Part shown: positions 62,259-64,000 of the stretch, piece by piece
How positions within the stretch are numbered: position 1 is the stretch's first letter
Layout of the letters: every line of letters starts with the position of its first letter
Source of the DNA: Thiothrix winogradskyi
GTDB lineage: Bacteria; Pseudomonadota; Gammaproteobacteria; Thiotrichales; Thiotrichaceae
Length of the DNA: 64,000 nt
Assembly (NCBI RefSeq): GCF_021650935.1
Contig: NZ_CP091244.1
Span: forward strand, 1,798,001-1,862,000
Direction: 5' to 3'
The notes under the pieces: model-generated
Told to the model about the DNA's origin: nothing
Seen by the model: only the letters and a program-made list of their open reading frames with translations
Databases searched by the model: none
Position numbers and translations under genes: made by a program

Positions 62259-63013
62259 GCTGCCATCCCCCATGCCAGTTGTTGTTGGCGGGTGGCGACG
62301 ATTTTGGCGATGCCTTCGTCAAAGTCGGCTTCGTAGCTGGCGCGGTCGAAGCCGTTGCCGTTGCGGATGACTTCGCGCACGAACTTTTTCTCGACATCCA
62401 TGACCATGCATTTGAAGGCGAACGCGGCTTTTTCCATTGCCAAGGTCATTGCCAAGGCGTTGTTGAATTGCGTGGCGGGTAGGTTTTGGATGGTGCTTTC
62501 TACCTCGAAGGCGTTGCGCAGTGCGGCGTAGGCGGCATGTGACGCGGGGCGTGGTACGTGGAAGTTGCGTTCGATTTGCGCCATTAATACCGCGAGGTGG
62601 TTCATTTGGGTGGCGCTGATGCGCTCCACTGCGGGTTTGGGTTTGCCCAGCAGCGCGGCTTCCATTGCGTCGAAGGCTTCGATGTAGTCCATTTGGATGT
62701 CGGAGGCTTTTTGTCCGTTGTAGCCGTTGACCAGTTTGATGAAGCCAGCACGGTTGAGCATGTACAGGGGTTTGTTGACCTTGTGCCCCAGATTGTTGAT
62801 GACGGGGTATGTGTCGATCTGGAACATGTGGGCTTCTTTGCCTGCGTGCCGCCCGGCTTGAATCTTTGCAATCTGCTCTTCGATGTCGCGAATGACATGC
62901 TTGTGTTCTTTGTCGAAATGGTGCGCCAGTTGCAGGCTGGTGCAGAATACTTGCCCGTCTTTGACTAGCAGTTCTGGTGCAATTACTTGTGTGTTACTAT
63001 TTGTCGTAGCCAT
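62255..63013 (-). CDS. rha: Rha-family phage regulatory protein
   Basis: A 252-residue protein with the pRha domain: VFCTSLQLAHHFDKEHKHVIRDIEEQIA, then YMLNRAGFIKLVNGYNGQKASDIQ. Rha proteins are found in lambdoid and P22-like phages and influence growth when IHF is absent. A C-terminal region (MNHLAVLMAQIERNFHVP and onward) is specific to this group and of unknown role. A longer frame extends upstream, but ATG 63013 follows GGAGATAGAG and starts just before the domain. Confidence 0.85.
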   Translation of the reverse strand: MATTNSNTQVIAPELLVKDGQVFCTSLQLAHHFDKEHKHVIRDIEEQIAKIQAGRHAGKEAHMFQIDTYPVINNLGHKVNKPLYMLNRAGFIKLVNGYNGQKASDIQMDYIEAFDAMEAALLGKPKPAVERISATQMNHLAVLMAQIERNFHVPRPASHAAYAALRNAFEVESTIQNLPATQFNNALAMTLAMEKAAFAFKCMVMDVEKKFVREVIRNGNGFDRASYEADFDEGIAKIVATRQQQLAWGMAA

Positions 63014-63090
63014 GATCTCTATCTCCAAAATGTGTGAATGGTTAGGGGCTTTGGGTGTGTCACCACCCTTTGCCCTGATTAACTTATTTC

Positions 63091-63252
63091 CTATTGTTCC
63101 CTTGCTGCTTCGCCTCCCATCACCTGCTTGAGAATTCGATTGATCTCGGCATTCATGCTTCGATCCCCTTTCTTTGCTCGCTGAACCAACCATTCCCGCA
63201 CTTCCTGCTGTAGGCGCACTGACGTTGGTGGTTGGCGTGCTTCTTTGTTCAT
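63091..63252 (-). CDS. Arc-like ribbon-helix-helix repressor (minus side)
   Basis: A 53-residue DNA-binding protein: a basic N-terminal strand (ARQPPTSVRLQQEVREWL) and two helices (VREWLVQRAKKGDRSMNAEINRILKQV). This is the ribbon-helix-helix fold of phage repressors Arc and Mnt. It is the first gene of the minus-strand operon, divergent from a second RHH gene. ATG 63252 follows GGGAG at good spacing; a longer frame upstream would run through the promoter. Confidence 0.8.
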   Translation of the reverse strand: MNKEARQPPTSVRLQQEVREWLVQRAKKGDRSMNAEINRILKQVMGGEAAREQ

Positions 63253-63278
63253 AATTGACTCCCATGTATTCAACATGA

Positions 63279-63350
63279 ATCCATAGTATTTCTTATTGGT
63301 ATTGTAGTCAATAAGCATCCAAAGTATTTCTTGCATCTTTTTGACTACAA
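63279..63350. promoter_or_regulatory. Divergent promoters with paired operators between two RHH genes
   Basis: Minus promoter: TTGACT (complement of 63306-63311), 17 nt, TACTAT (complement of 63283-63288). Plus promoter candidate: TTGTAG (63302-63307), 17 nt, TATTTC (63325-63330). Direct repeats ATCCA(T/A)AGTATTTCTT at 63279-63294 and 63317-63332 each cover one -10. Inverted repeats TTGTAGTCAA (63302-63311) and TTGACTACAA (63341-63350) flank the second. These look like operators for the two repressors. Confidence 0.62.
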
Positions 63351-63365
63351 CGTGAATATCATCAA

Positions 63366-63620
63366 ATGAACTCAGATATTAGACCAGCACCCTATTCTTT
63401 ACGGATTGACCCAGCGATAAGAGCTAGGCTTGAAGCCTTTGCTAAGGCTGGCAATCGCTCATTACATGCCGAAATTATGATGCGGCTAGAGGCTACCCTT
63501 GAGGAGTCCAAATTTGGGCTTTCCGAAAATATCAGTGGGTTAGGTGGTAGTGAGGGGTTGACGGCGGCGCAGCGGGCTGAAGTTATTGAGTTGATTCGTA
63601 GAGAGCTTGGGGGTGGATGA
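63366..63620 (+). CDS. Arc-like ribbon-helix-helix regulator (plus side)
   Basis: An 84-residue protein: an N-terminal strand (APYSLRIDPAIRARL) and helices (EAFAKAGNRSLHAEIMMRLEATLEES) of the ribbon-helix-helix fold, plus a C-terminal helix. It resembles Arc and is divergent from the other RHH gene. No Shine-Dalgarno precedes the ATG. A short coupled gene overlaps its stop. Confidence 0.78.
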   Translation: MNSDIRPAPYSLRIDPAIRARLEAFAKAGNRSLHAEIMMRLEATLEESKFGLSENISGLGGSEGLTAAQRAEVIELIRRELGGG

Positions 63621-63739
63621 TGCTTGAGGCATTGATTTATTTGTTTCGCAGGCACAAGTATAAATTTGTGCGCAAGTCGCTAGAAGGAACGAAGGTGTTT
63701 CCGTGTCAGCGGAGTAGCAAGCATTGGGAGTGCTTGTGA
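63617..63739 (+). CDS. Very small ORF coupled to the RHH gene
   Basis: A 40-residue basic peptide (MMLEALIYLFRRHKYKFVRK at the start, ending KHWECL) whose ATG overlaps the RHH stop as ATGA. It has two cysteines and a hydrophobic start. Coupling and basic composition favour a real gene, but there is no family match. Confidence 0.42.
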   Translation: MMLEALIYLFRRHKYKFVRKSLEGTKVFPCQRSSKHWECL

Positions 63740-63810
63740 TGCTGAGGGTGATAGGCGGCGTGTGAGGTTTTTATTGGGGCGTTAGGTCTTTGCTAAATGG
63801 GGGTGTCGTC

Positions 63811-64000
63811 ATGCAATCTAATAGGCGTGGTTTCTGTTATATTTGCCTTAATAACATTGTTACAAGGTTTGTAACGGATGATATGTCCATATGCCAACGA
63901 TGTATTACTGATTTAATAAAATTTGGAAAGATAAGCAAGTCAGGTGATTGGGGTGTTTTTACCGTAAAATCAATAATTGATGAGTATCAGTATGAGATAG
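63811..64000 (+). CDS. Small zinc-ribbon-like protein (partial, runs off the window)
   Basis: An ATG at 63811 behind GGGGGTG opens a frame that stays open to the window end, 63 codons so far. Two CxxC pairs (FCYICLNN and ICQRCITD), 19 residues apart, suggest a treble-clef or zinc-ribbon. The DNA is clearly more AT-rich than the core genes, as expected of acquired DNA. The gap 63740-63810 shows nothing else. Confidence 0.5.
   Translation, partial: MQSNRRGFCYICLNNIVTRFVTDDMSICQRCITDLIKFGKISKSGDWGVFTVKSIIDEYQYEI

Overview
The window is a stretch of gammaproteobacterial chromosome. The conserved clusters corC-ypjD-ffh and rpsP-rimM-trmD-rplS, the pair mpl-ubiX and the cluster aroC-birA-coaX all support this. 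An N-type ATPase operon, an Isp-type (group 1e) [NiFe] hydrogenase and a very large SdrD-B-repeat surface protein with an IPTL-CTERM tail point towards a sulfur-oxidising filamentous relative of Thiothrix. The genus is an inference from gene content, not something the sequence states.

Layout. 1-5.3 kb (minus strand): a DEAD-box-like protein whose catalytic motifs have decayed, then radA, a CorC/HlyC-type membrane protein and ypjD. 5.4-12.4 kb (plus): ffh, two small paralogous lipoproteins, two secreted Cys-hydrolase-like proteins, then rpsP-rimM-trmD-rplS. 12.6-16.7 kb: a GGDEF/EAL protein, mpl, ubiX and a thioredoxin. 16.9-36.3 kb: one giant gene, about 6,353 residues when read through, built from roughly 43 SdrD-B-like modules. 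It is broken in this sequence by a perfect 404-bp tandem duplication. 36.4-43.9 kb: a YdjM-like membrane protein, a structured intergenic region, the aroC-MFS-birA-coaX-SPOR cluster, an LprI-domain protein and corA.

44.0-50.6 kb (minus) is a complete N-ATPase operon in the order atpD-C-Q-R-B-E-F-A-G, almost every gene overlapping the next. Peptide deformylase and an AI-2E family permease follow. 52.7-58.9 kb is a hydrogenase operon: maturation protease, HupH-type factor, small subunit, Isp1, Isp2, an unknown small protein and the large subunit, preceded by an Fnr-type palindrome. Electrons from H2 would pass through the small subunit's Fe-S clusters to the Isp1/Isp2 membrane module.

From 59 kb the character changes. 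A tRNA-Thr(TGT) gene is followed by iterated short repeats, an IS982-family element with a clean 7-bp target duplication, and a compact block of phage-type genes (Rha regulator, HNH nuclease, several small unknowns). Two divergent ribbon-helix-helix genes face each other across an intergenic region with symmetric operators and promoters. This looks like the regulatory end of a prophage or prophage remnant that continues beyond the window.
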